From contig URNE01000023.1 in the NCBI GenBank assembly GCA_900549045.1, forward strand, positions 1 to 13,373: a stretch of 13,373 nucleotides of DNA, read 5' to 3'. The notes under the pieces are model-generated. The model ran no database searches and was not told the origin of the DNA. It saw only the letters and a list, made by a program, of their open reading frames with translations. This stretch comes from an uncultured bacterium. GTDB taxonomy: Bacteria > Verrucomicrobiota > Lentisphaeria > Victivallales > UBA1829. This document shows positions 1 through 5,996 of this stretch, piece by piece; position 1 is the stretch's first letter, and each line of letters begins with the position of its first letter. The translations under genes and the position numbers were made by a program.

Positions 1-4
1 AAAA

Positions 5-21
5 AACATGAACGAAATATG
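5..21 (-). promoter_or_regulatory. Candidate operator upstream of the LacI-type gene, copy 1
   Basis: Read on the minus strand this is CATATTTCGTTCATGTT. Almost the same sequence lies upstream of the aldolase at 1114-1129 on the plus strand (CATATTTATTCATGTT), differing only in CG versus A at the centre. Here it lies just upstream of the putative -35 box of the regulator gene. A binding site for the encoded LacI-type protein, or for another shared regulator, is an inference. It is not a clean palindrome, which is atypical for LacI operators. Confidence 0.35.
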
Positions 22-32
22 AACAATGAAAC

Positions 33-60
33 TTGAAATCTTTTTTGCACATGCTACAGT
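33..60 (+). promoter_or_regulatory. Putative sigma-70-like promoter of the LacI-type gene
   Basis: TTGAAA at 33-38 is separated by 16 nt from TACAGT at 55-60, a fair match to -35 and -10 consensus boxes. A GGAG Shine-Dalgarno sequence at 70-73 follows, 8 nt before the ATG at 82. The 5' leader would therefore be very short. The call rests on consensus matching only. Confidence 0.45.
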
Positions 61-81
61 AAAAAAAACGGAGAGTGAAAA

Positions 82-1062
82 ATGAAAAAAGTTACCATGG
101 ATGACGTCGCCCGGGAAGCCGGATGTTCACGGGCGCAGGTGTCGCGCATGCTCAGCGGGAAATCGTATGTGGCGGAGGAGCTGCGCGTGCGTATTCAGGC
201 GGCGCTCAAACGGATGAACTACCGCAACCGCGCAAACCGGCACCGGATACGACTTGCAATCATTGTCAAGGAAGCGAGCGGACTGTTTCTGTACAGGCTC
301 CTCGATGCGCTGATGAAGGATATACTCCGCCGGAAATGGGAATGCTGCATCATCCCGGAACAGAATAAAACGCTCGTCTCGGAGCGCTTCTACGACGGAG
401 CGGTGTGTTCGGTGTACGCGCGCGAATGGGCGCGGAAATGGGCGGAGGAACGCGGCATGCCGCTCGTCATGCTGAACAGCTACGGAACCACGTTCGACAA
501 CATCTGCACCATTGATCCGGACACTTACGATGAATCCCGGCGGGTTCTTGAGCATCTGAAGTCTCTCGGACACCGCCGGATCGCGCGGATTCACTTCTGC
601 GCTGAAAAAAAGCTGCCGCGCGGCGGCGACGCTTTTCTGGAAGCGGCTTCCGACCTGAATCTCGCGGAGGTGCGGAATTTTTCGATTGATGGAACAAAAG
701 TATGCCTCAAGGATACCATCCGTCCCATACTGGAGCAGGGGTTCACCGCGCTCTTCATGATACATCAGCACCTTGCCGTCCGGGCGGCCAAAACCATTCA
801 GGACGCCGGATTCCGCATTCCGGAAGACGTCTCGCTCATCACCTATGAGAACCCCGGCATTTCCGAATATCTCACGCCGCCGCACACGACGCTGGATTTC
901 GATTATTCCGCGATTGCGAAACGCGCACTCGACGAACTCCGTCTGCGTATTCTCGGCAAGGAGGGAACGGGCGGCGTCATTCCGGTTCCGAACAAACTCA
1001 TCGTCCGCGGCTCGACCGGTCCCGCGCGGCGGGAAAGCGGTTTTCCGCCAGCCCGTGGCTAA
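82..1062 (+). CDS. LacI/GalR-family transcriptional regulator with shortened hinge
   Basis: This is a 326-aa cytoplasmic DNA-binding regulator, expected to control sugar-related genes in response to a small ligand. Residues 4-23 form the LacI helix-turn-helix (VTMDDVAREAGCSRAQVSRM), with the family's VSR in the recognition helix and the Asn-Tyr that closes the headpiece at about 46-47. Residues from about 57 to 310 form the periplasmic-binding-protein-like effector domain, ending with the family pattern EDVSLITYENPGISEYLTPP and the following Thr-Thr. The link between headpiece and effector domain is only about 8 residues (RNRANRHR), where LacI has about 16, and the hinge-helix Ala-Arg-x-Leu is missing. 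The start is set by GGAG 8 nt upstream. The neighbouring aldolase and symporter suggest a carbohydrate role, and a shared upstream sequence hints that it controls itself and the aldolase. The ligand cannot be read from sequence. Confidence 0.9.
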   Translation: MKKVTMDDVAREAGCSRAQVSRMLSGKSYVAEELRVRIQAALKRMNYRNRANRHRIRLAIIVKEASGLFLYRLLDALMKDILRRKWECCIIPEQNKTLVSERFYDGAVCSVYAREWARKWAEERGMPLVMLNSYGTTFDNICTIDPDTYDESRRVLEHLKSLGHRRIARIHFCAEKKLPRGGDAFLEAASDLNLAEVRNFSIDGTKVCLKDTIRPILEQGFTALFMIHQHLAVRAAKTIQDAGFRIPEDVSLITYENPGISEYLTPPHTTLDFDYSAIAKRALDELRLRILGKEGTGGVIPVPNKLIVRGSTGPARRESGFPPARG

Positions 1063-1091
1063 AAAATCCGGCGAAAAAAAAGACATGCCGC

Positions 1092-1119
1092 TTGATTTTT
1101 CGGAAAAATGTGACATATT
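1092..1119 (+). promoter_or_regulatory. Putative aldolase promoter with an overlapping dyad
   Basis: TTGATT at 1092-1097 and CATATT at 1114-1119 are 16 nt apart and could serve as -35 and -10 boxes. A perfect inverted repeat, ATTTTT-CGG-AAAAAT, occupies 1095-1109 and overlaps the -35 box and spacer. The putative -10 box is also the left end of the shared motif at 1114-1129. A regulator bound at either element would occlude RNA polymerase. The promoter is plausible, and the operator role is an inference. The dyad is a poor terminator candidate for the upstream gene because its stem is A/T-only. Confidence 0.35.
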
Positions 1120-1129
1120 TATTCATGTT
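1114..1129 (+). promoter_or_regulatory. Candidate operator upstream of the aldolase, copy 2
   Basis: CATATTTATTCATGTT matches the minus-strand sequence of 5-21 except for A versus CG in the middle. The match extends weakly to the right: CGTT here and TTTT in the other copy. It overlaps the putative -10 box of the aldolase promoter, a typical repression position. Its function is inferred from conservation at two neighbouring upstream regions only. Confidence 0.35.
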
Positions 1130-1163
1130 CGTTATCAACTTGCCAAACGAAAGGAATCACAAG

Positions 1164-2177
1164 ATGGTAAATTACAAAGACCTCGGTCTTGTCAACACCA
1201 AAGACATGTTCGCAAAAGCCATGAAAGGCCAATATGCGATCCCGGCGTTCAACTTCAACAACATGGAACAGCTCCAGGCGATCATTTCCGCTTGCACGGA
1301 AATGGAATCCCCGGTGATTCTCCAGGTTTCCAAGGGCGCCCGCAACTACGCGAACCAGACCCTCCTCCGCTACATGGCTCAGGGCGCGGTCGAGTACTCC
1401 AAAGAGATCAGCAACGGCAAAGGCGCCATTCCGATTTGCCTCCACCTCGACCACGGTGATTCCTTCGAGCTCTGCAAGAGCTGCATCGAATTCGGCTTCT
1501 CCTCCGTCATGATCGACGGCTCCGCTCTTCCGTACGACGAGAACGTCGCCCTGACCAAGAAAGTCTGCGACTTCGCTCACCAGTTCGGAGTCTGCGTCGA
1601 AGGTGAACTCGGCGTCCTCGCGGGCGTTGAAGATGAAGTCGCTTCCGAAGTCTCCCACTACACCAAGCCGGAAGAAGTGATCGACTTCGTCACCAAGACC
1701 GGCGTTGACTCCCTCGCGATCTCCATCGGCACCTCCCACGGCGCGTACAAGTTCAAACCCGAGCAGTGCACCGTCGACCCGAAGACCGGCCGCCTCGTTC
1801 CGCCGCCGCTCGCGTTCGACGTCCTCGAAGCCATTGAAAAGAAACTCCCGGGCTTCCCGATCGTTCTCCACGGCTCCTCCTCCGTTCCGCAGGAAGAAGT
1901 CGACATCATCAACGCCAACGGAGGCGCTCTCAAGGCCGCTGTCGGCATCCCGGAAGAAGAACTCCGCAAAGCCGCAAAGTCCGCTGTCTGCAAGATCAAC
2001 ATCGACTCCGATTCCCGTCTTGCCATGACCGCCGGCATCCGCAAAGTCTTCCACGACAAACCGGCAGAGTTCGACCCGAGAAAGTACCTCGGACCGGCTC
2101 GTGACCGCATGACCGCTCTCTACAAGCACAAAGTCGTCAACGTTCTCGGCTCCGCCGGACACGCTTACGACAAATAA
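1164..2177 (+). CDS. fba: Class II (zinc-dependent) fructose-1,6-bisphosphate aldolase
   Basis: This 337-aa cytoplasmic enzyme should reversibly cleave fructose-1,6-bisphosphate into dihydroxyacetone phosphate and glyceraldehyde-3-phosphate in glycolysis and gluconeogenesis. HLDHG at 94-98 contains the catalytic Asp96 and zinc ligand His97. His192 (GTSHGAYKF) and His236 (VLHGSS) are the other expected zinc ligands. GELG at 147-150 and NIDSDSR near residue 300 complete the class II pattern, the latter belonging to the phosphate/substrate site. An upstream in-frame ATG at 1092 was rejected because the one at 1164 has AAAGGA 8 nt before it and begins the conserved protein. Codon choice is strongly biased, with mostly C- or G-ending codons and no TTA, CTA or TCA, suggesting high expression. 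A terminator follows directly. Tagatose-bisphosphate aldolase is the main alternative, because class II members of this length are hard to separate by eye. Confidence 0.92.
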   Translation: MVNYKDLGLVNTKDMFAKAMKGQYAIPAFNFNNMEQLQAIISACTEMESPVILQVSKGARNYANQTLLRYMAQGAVEYSKEISNGKGAIPICLHLDHGDSFELCKSCIEFGFSSVMIDGSALPYDENVALTKKVCDFAHQFGVCVEGELGVLAGVEDEVASEVSHYTKPEEVIDFVTKTGVDSLAISIGTSHGAYKFKPEQCTVDPKTGRLVPPPLAFDVLEAIEKKLPGFPIVLHGSSSVPQEEVDIINANGGALKAAVGIPEEELRKAAKSAVCKINIDSDSRLAMTAGIRKVFHDKPAEFDPRKYLGPARDRMTALYKHKVVNVLGSAGHAYDK

Positions 2178-2209
2178 TCGGATCTGCCTAGAGATTACGA
2201 TCATTGCAC

Positions 2210-2248
2210 AAAGGGCTCCGCTCCCAAAGGGCGGGGCTCTTTCTATTT
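2210..2248 (+). terminator. fba: Intrinsic terminator of the aldolase gene
   Basis: AAAGGGCTCCGCTC at 2210-2223 pairs with GGGCGGGGCTCTTT at 2229-2242 over 14 positions, including three G-U pairs, around the loop CCAAA. The T-rich run TTTCTATTT at 2240-2248 follows or overlaps the end of the stem. It begins 33 nt after the aldolase stop and is well placed to isolate that transcript from the symporter gene. Confidence 0.75.
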
Positions 2249-2259
2249 AAATGTTTCAG

Positions 2260-2381
2260 CGTCCATAAAATACGGGTTCGGATGCCGGAACGACCGCGTT
2301 TCACTTTTACCCGATGCGGCTGTCGCATGGGCGTTTTTTTACAAAACAACGTTTTTTAACACAGAAAGTCCACAAACAACA
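2260..2381 (+). promoter_or_regulatory. Leader region of the symporter gene, with possible promoter and terminator-like hairpin
   Basis: TAAAAT at 2266-2271 is a good -10 match, but no convincing -35 box precedes it. Downstream, CCGATGCG at 2311-2318 can pair with CGCATGG at 2324-2330 (one bulged G, loop GCTGT). GCG and seven T residues (2334-2340) follow, resembling an intrinsic terminator. A smaller AAAAC/GTTTT dyad at 2343-2355 precedes the symporter. The hairpin could be a second terminator for the aldolase or a leader attenuator for the symporter, and the sequence does not decide between them. The symporter ATG at 2382 has no clear Shine-Dalgarno sequence. Confidence 0.3.
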
Positions 2382-3920
2382 ATGATTGAGCTGGACACCC
2401 AAACGCGGACCATCCTCTGGATTGGTATCGGAATTTACACTCTCACCATGCTCGTCATCGGATACATTTCCGGAAGACGGGTTAAAGACATGAACGACTT
2501 CCTCGTGGCAGGAAGGCGGCTGCCGCTCTGGATGGCGACAGCGACCCTGCTCGCCACCTGGTTCGGCGCAGGCTCCAGCATGGGCGTCGCCGCCACGGTC
2601 TACTCCGGAAGTCTGCGCGACGTCATCGCCGACCCATTCGCCGCAGCAATCAGCCTCATCCTGGCAGGCTTCTTCATCGTCGGCTATCTCCGTAAAATGA
2701 ACTGTTACACCGTTACGGACATCATCCTCAAAAAATACGGCAAACGCGCCAGCGTCTACGCCTCCCTCTGGATGATCCCCGTATACGTCGGCTGGCTCGG
2801 AGCGCAGATGCTCGGGCTCGGCACAATCCTCCACCTCCTCACCGGAATCAACATGCTCTGGGGAACCATCATCGGCGCCGCCGTCATCCTTGTCTACACC
2901 GCCTCCGGCGGCATGTGGGCGGTGACACTCACCGATATCGTCCAGGTCTCCCTGATCATCATAGGCCTCATCATCATCGTCCCCGGCGCAGTCAATCTCG
3001 CAGGCGGATGGGAAGCCGTCTACAACAACCCGCAGGCAGACCTCTCCCTCCTCCCCGCCAAAGATCAGGGCGGCTGGAACGGAACAGTCAACTACCTCGG
3101 CAACTGGATGGTCATGGGGCTCGGCTGCATGGTCGGTCAGGATCTTGTTCAGCGTTCGCTCGCCTCCCGCACGGAAGGCATTGCCAAGCAGAGCTCCGTC
3201 TATTCAGGCATTCTCTACATCATCGTCGGCATGATTCCGATCACGATCGGACTCGCCGCAAAGCTGGTCTTCCCGAAATTCGGCATTACGGCGGAAGCGT
3301 TCGGATCCGACCTTGAGAACCAGGTGCTCCCGCGCATGGCTATTCAGATTCTCGGCAGCCTCCACCCGATCCTCCTGACGGTCTTCCTCAGCGCACTGAT
3401 CTCCGCGATCATGAGTTCCGCGGACAGCTCTCTTCTGGCGGCGTCGAGCCTGTTCTCGAACAACGTCCTCCACACGCTCTGCCCGCAGATCCCGGAAAAG
3501 AAAATGCTGATGCTCGTCCGCATCGTGACCATTCTGATCCTGCTGATCGCCACGCTCCTTGCCCTGAAGGTGCAGAGCATCTATGCGCTGATGATCAACT
3601 GCTGGGCCTCGCAGCTCGTAATCGTATTCATCCCCGTCGTCACCGCGATGTACTTCCCGAAATCCACGAAACGCTCGGCGCTCTGGACTATGGGAACCTC
3701 AACTGTCGTCTGGATCGGTTACATGGTGATCGTCGCCCTCGGCATCAAGGGAGGATTCACCGAAGTCATGGGCTCCGACAGCTTCCAGTTCGCTCTGACG
3801 AACGGAGCCGTCTATGGATTCGTCTCCGGAATCGCCGCTTTTGCAGTCTGCTATGCGCTTGATCTGCATGCCCTGAAAGCCGCGGAAACGCAGAACAATG
3901 ACGCCACGCTTTCCTGTTGA
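2382..3920 (+). CDS. Sodium:solute symporter (SSS family), substrate unknown
   Basis: This 512-aa polytopic inner-membrane protein should import a small solute with sodium ions. Hydrophobic segments run through the whole chain, as expected for the roughly 13-helix SSS/LeuT fold. Recognisable family features are the N-terminal DFLVAGRRLPLWM stretch (about 39-51), the YTASGGMWAVTLTDIVQ region (about 172-188), and GQDLVQR in the middle. The helix-8 sequence SALISAIMSSADSSLLAASS starts at about 337. Its Ser345-Ser346 pair lines up with PutP Ser340-Thr341, which bind sodium. The symporter follows the aldolase by 204 nt with a terminator between, and mutY overlaps its 3' end by 23 nt, implying co-transcription. 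No good ribosome binding site is visible. A sugar or sugar acid is a reasonable guess from context, but proline, pantothenate or choline-type substrates cannot be excluded. Confidence 0.88.
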   Translation: MIELDTQTRTILWIGIGIYTLTMLVIGYISGRRVKDMNDFLVAGRRLPLWMATATLLATWFGAGSSMGVAATVYSGSLRDVIADPFAAAISLILAGFFIVGYLRKMNCYTVTDIILKKYGKRASVYASLWMIPVYVGWLGAQMLGLGTILHLLTGINMLWGTIIGAAVILVYTASGGMWAVTLTDIVQVSLIIIGLIIIVPGAVNLAGGWEAVYNNPQADLSLLPAKDQGGWNGTVNYLGNWMVMGLGCMVGQDLVQRSLASRTEGIAKQSSVYSGILYIIVGMIPITIGLAAKLVFPKFGITAEAFGSDLENQVLPRMAIQILGSLHPILLTVFLSALISAIMSSADSSLLAASSLFSNNVLHTLCPQIPEKKMLMLVRIVTILILLIATLLALKVQSIYALMINCWASQLVIVFIPVVTAMYFPKSTKRSALWTMGTSTVVWIGYMVIVALGIKGGFTEVMGSDSFQFALTNGAVYGFVSGIAAFAVCYALDLHALKAAETQNNDATLSC

Positions 3921-4929
3921 CGCCCTTTTAACCTGGTTTCGCGCCAACGCGAGAGTTCTTCCGTGGCGCGAACACCGCACCCCGTACCGGGTCTGGCTTT
4001 CGGAGATCATGCTCCAGCAGACCCGCGCGGAAGCGGTCGTTTCCTATTTCGAACGCTTCCTCGCCGCCCTCCCCGATATCCGCGCACTTGCGGAAGCCGA
4101 CGAGGAACCGCTCCTGAAACTCTGGGAGGGACTCGGCTACTATTCCCGCGTCCGGAATCTGCGGAAAGCGGCACGACTCATTGCGGCCCGGCACAACGGA
4201 GAATTTCCGTCCGGATTCGCCGACATCCGCGCCCTGCCCGGAATCGGCGATTACACGGCGGGCGCAATCGCCTCCATTGCGTTTGGACAGCCTGTTCCCG
4301 CCGTCGACGGCAATGTTCTCCGCGTTCTTTCCCGTTTTCAGGAAAGCCGCCTGGACGTTGCGAAACAGAAGACCAGGCGGATGTTCACCGAACAGCTCCG
4401 CCGGATTTACCCGAAGGGACATTGCGGCGATTTCACGGAATCGCTGATGGAACTCGGCGCGACGGTCTGCCTTCCGAACGGCGAACCTCTCTGCAATATC
4501 TGTCCGCTTGCCTCCGCATGCCTCGCGCACCGGAACGGCTCATGGCGTGAACTGCCGGTAAAAGCGGAGAAGAAACCGCGCCGCATCGAAAAACGAACAG
4601 TGCTTCTGATTCATCATGACGGACGGATCGCTCTGCGGCGCCGTCCGCGCCGCGGGCTTCTTGCCGGAATGATGGAGTTTCCGAACCTGGAAGGCTGGCT
4701 TTCAAAAGAGGCAGTACTGGAACACCTTGAGAAATGCGGAGCTTCCGTCACCGGGATCCGCGCCGGAATCGAGGCGAAACATATTTTCTCCCACGTCGAG
4801 TGGCTGATGCATGGGTTTTCAGTCATCTGCTCCGTTGCGCCGGAAGGGTTTGAATGGGTTTCGCCAGCGGAACTCCATGAACGGATTTCGCTTCCGTCGG
4901 CGTTCTCCGCGTTCTCCGGACGGCTCTGA
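3898..4929 (+). CDS. mutY: Adenine DNA glycosylase MutY
   Basis: The 343-aa protein should remove adenine mispaired with 8-oxoguanine, starting base-excision repair. The catalytic glutamate is Glu36 (SEIMLQQT). The helix-hairpin-helix is LPGIGDYTAGAI at 113-124, and the catalytic aspartate is Asp137 in VDGNV. Four cysteines, 191, 199, 202 and 208, ligate the [4Fe-4S] cluster. The first spacing is seven residues rather than the six of E. coli, a variant I recall from other bacteria. The C-terminal NUDIX-like 8-oxoG recognition domain is present, with Phe297-Ser298-His299 matching the E. coli FSH loop. The ATG lies inside the end of the symporter gene (23-nt overlap, different frame) with no strong Shine-Dalgarno sequence, so translation may depend on ribosomes finishing the symporter. 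The stop abuts the stop of the convergent zinc-ribbon gene within a terminator. Confidence 0.95.
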   Translation: MTPRFPVDALLTWFRANARVLPWREHRTPYRVWLSEIMLQQTRAEAVVSYFERFLAALPDIRALAEADEEPLLKLWEGLGYYSRVRNLRKAARLIAARHNGEFPSGFADIRALPGIGDYTAGAIASIAFGQPVPAVDGNVLRVLSRFQESRLDVAKQKTRRMFTEQLRRIYPKGHCGDFTESLMELGATVCLPNGEPLCNICPLASACLAHRNGSWRELPVKAEKKPRRIEKRTVLLIHHDGRIALRRRPRRGLLAGMMEFPNLEGWLSKEAVLEHLEKCGASVTGIRAGIEAKHIFSHVEWLMHGFSVICSVAPEGFEWVSPAELHERISLPSAFSAFSGRL

Positions 4930-4947
4930 TCAGAACCGTTTTTTCTT
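4921..4947 (+). terminator. Intrinsic terminator for mutY spanning two abutting stop codons
   Basis: CGGCTCTGATCAGAACCG at 4921-4938 is a near-perfect palindrome: CGG/CCG, one C-A mismatch, TCT/AGA, loop GATC. Six T residues (4939-4944) and CTTCTTC follow. It is oriented to end plus-strand transcription from the symporter-mutY unit. Read from the minus strand the hairpin is not followed by T residues, so it should not serve the opposite operon. The loop contains both stop codons (TGA and its mirror TCA), and the T tract encodes the Lys-rich tail of the opposite protein. Confidence 0.7.
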
Positions 4948-5181
4948 CTTCAGGAAACACGGCTCCTGACAGCGCGGGCAGCGCATATAATTCTCTTCCT
5001 CTTCCTTGAGGTTCTTCAGAAACGAGTGATGGCAGCGCGGACAGGTGTAAAAACTGTCTTTTGTAATCGTCCAGTCGTTCGAAGGATGTTTCCGCTCATC
5101 CCGATACCAGGCGTAGGCGATCAGCAGAACCAGAAGAAGCAAATGAAATGTAAACAGATCTCCAAGCGACAGCTGCATCAT
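4930..5181 (-). CDS. Small membrane-anchored zinc-ribbon protein
   Basis: This is an 83-aa protein of unknown function. One hydrophobic segment at about 9-26 (FTFHLLLLVLLIAYAW) is followed by a charged stretch (YRDERKH), which puts the C-terminal part in the cytoplasm by the positive-inside rule. Cys47-x2-Cys50 and Cys68-x2-Cys71, both CPRC, form a zinc ribbon. Cys75 is an extra cysteine and the tail is Lys-rich (KKKKRF). The start at 5181 is preferred because its ATGATG overlaps the stop of the TonB-like gene (ATGA), with GGAAAGAGAG a few bases upstream. A longer in-frame reading from 5325 would lie wholly within the TonB-like coding sequence and lacks support. It is the last gene of the minus-strand operon. 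A zinc ribbon could mediate protein or nucleic-acid contact, and nothing points to an enzyme. Confidence 0.75.
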   Translation of the reverse strand: MMQLSLGDLFTFHLLLLVLLIAYAWYRDERKHPSNDWTITKDSFYTCPRCHHSFLKNLKEEEENYMRCPRCQEPCFLKKKKRF

Positions 5182-5996
5182 GGTTTCACTCTCTTTCCGG
5201 TCTTCGGCACGCGCCAGTCGACAGTCACATATTTCAAACGCTCCAGCTGTTCCGGCAAAAGCCCCGCGGCGGTATAAACAGCAAGGGCATTCACTGCGGC
5301 CAGATCGAGCTTCCTGTCTCCGCACGATTTCTCCACCCGGATCAACGGCGGCGTTTCCGGTTCAGCAGAGGGCAGAACCCGCAGTTCCGTTCCGGTCGGC
5401 GGCGCGGCATTTTCTATGAGCTTCCGCAGCTCCGGGGTCATGGCGAGCGGGATATTTCCGAGCGCCGTTCCGTCCGCAGCCGCCCAGAACGGACGCTTCG
5501 GAGTCTCCGCCGGTCTCTTCGGCGCACGGGAAGATGCGGCATAGTGCGGAGTCAGACGCGGGAACAGCTCTTCCGGCGCCCGTGCGCGGGAAATGCGGAA
5601 ATTGCGCGGCGTCGCCAGGTCCTTTGTCAGCGATACGGCTAGCGGAGGAATCGGCCTAAGCTTCACAACCCGAGCTTCTCCCGCGTGCAGGAGTCCCGAA
5701 AAACCATATTGACTGCCGGGATCGGAAAAGTCATGCGGATTGCCGTAGTAAAGCCAGTACTCGAGACCATACGGATCCTTCTTTTCACCCATGTTCGGCT
5801 CGCGGTTGAACATGCGCGTAACACGCCGCTCCGCTTTCGCTTCGGTATTCTCTTTCGACTCGGAAGGACGGGAGAACAGCAGCGGCAGGGCGTGCAGAAG
5901 AAGAGCAAGCAAAAGCGCGGCGAACATCACGGCGAGTTTACGGAATCCGCGCGGTCTGGAATAATTGACTTCGCCCTGCCCCATGCGCCCGGTCAC
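5178..5996 (-). CDS. Divergent TonB-like energy-transduction protein
   Basis: The 272-aa protein has a short cytoplasmic N-terminus and one membrane anchor at about 21-41 (LAVMFAALLLALLLHALPLL). Its His35 matches the conserved TonB transmembrane histidine (E. coli His20). The usual Ser four residues before it is Ala31. A central region includes an unusual aromatic stretch (YGLEYWLYYGNPHDFSDPG, near residue 77) and several Pro/Lys-rich pieces. The last 55 residues resemble a degenerate TonB C-terminal domain: an S-C-G-D turn at 224-227, LDLAAVNAL at 230-238 and VTVDWR at 257-262. Its place after exbB and exbD supports the call. The GTG start at 5996 overlaps the exbD stop as GTGA, matching the overlaps on both sides. 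The ATG at 5984 with AGGAG 11 nt upstream is the alternative (268 aa). Its outer-membrane or other partner is unknown. Confidence 0.65.
   Translation of the reverse strand: MTGRMGQGEVNYSRPRGFRKLAVMFAALLLALLLHALPLLFSRPSESKENTEAKAERRVTRMFNREPNMGEKKDPYGLEYWLYYGNPHDFSDPGSQYGFSGLLHAGEARVVKLRPIPPLAVSLTKDLATPRNFRISRARAPEELFPRLTPHYAASSRAPKRPAETPKRPFWAAADGTALGNIPLAMTPELRKLIENAAPPTGTELRVLPSAEPETPPLIRVEKSCGDRKLDLAAVNALAVYTAAGLLPEQLERLKYVTVDWRVPKTGKRVKP

Noticed and set aside
1092..1163. Aldolase start at 1092, adding 24 residues
   Set aside because: The extra segment does not resemble the aldolase family and would cover the promoter-like region. The ATG at 1164 has a proper ribosome binding site and begins the conserved protein.
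127..2204. Minus-strand open frames opposite the LacI-type gene and the aldolase
   Set aside because: They are shadow frames in register with well-identified plus-strand genes. No minus-strand ribosome binding site or conserved motif supports them.
4468..4524. Possible defect in the MutY iron-sulfur cluster because of C-x7-C instead of C-x6-C
   Set aside because: All four cysteines are present in frame with normal flanking sequence, and I recall the one-residue longer spacing from other bacterial MutY proteins, so I treat it as a normal variant.
5178..5325. Upstream extension of the zinc-ribbon gene to 131 codons
   Set aside because: The added 48 residues lie entirely inside the TonB-like coding sequence and look like an off-frame translation. 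The ATGA overlap at 5181 with an adjacent purine-rich stretch is a better start.
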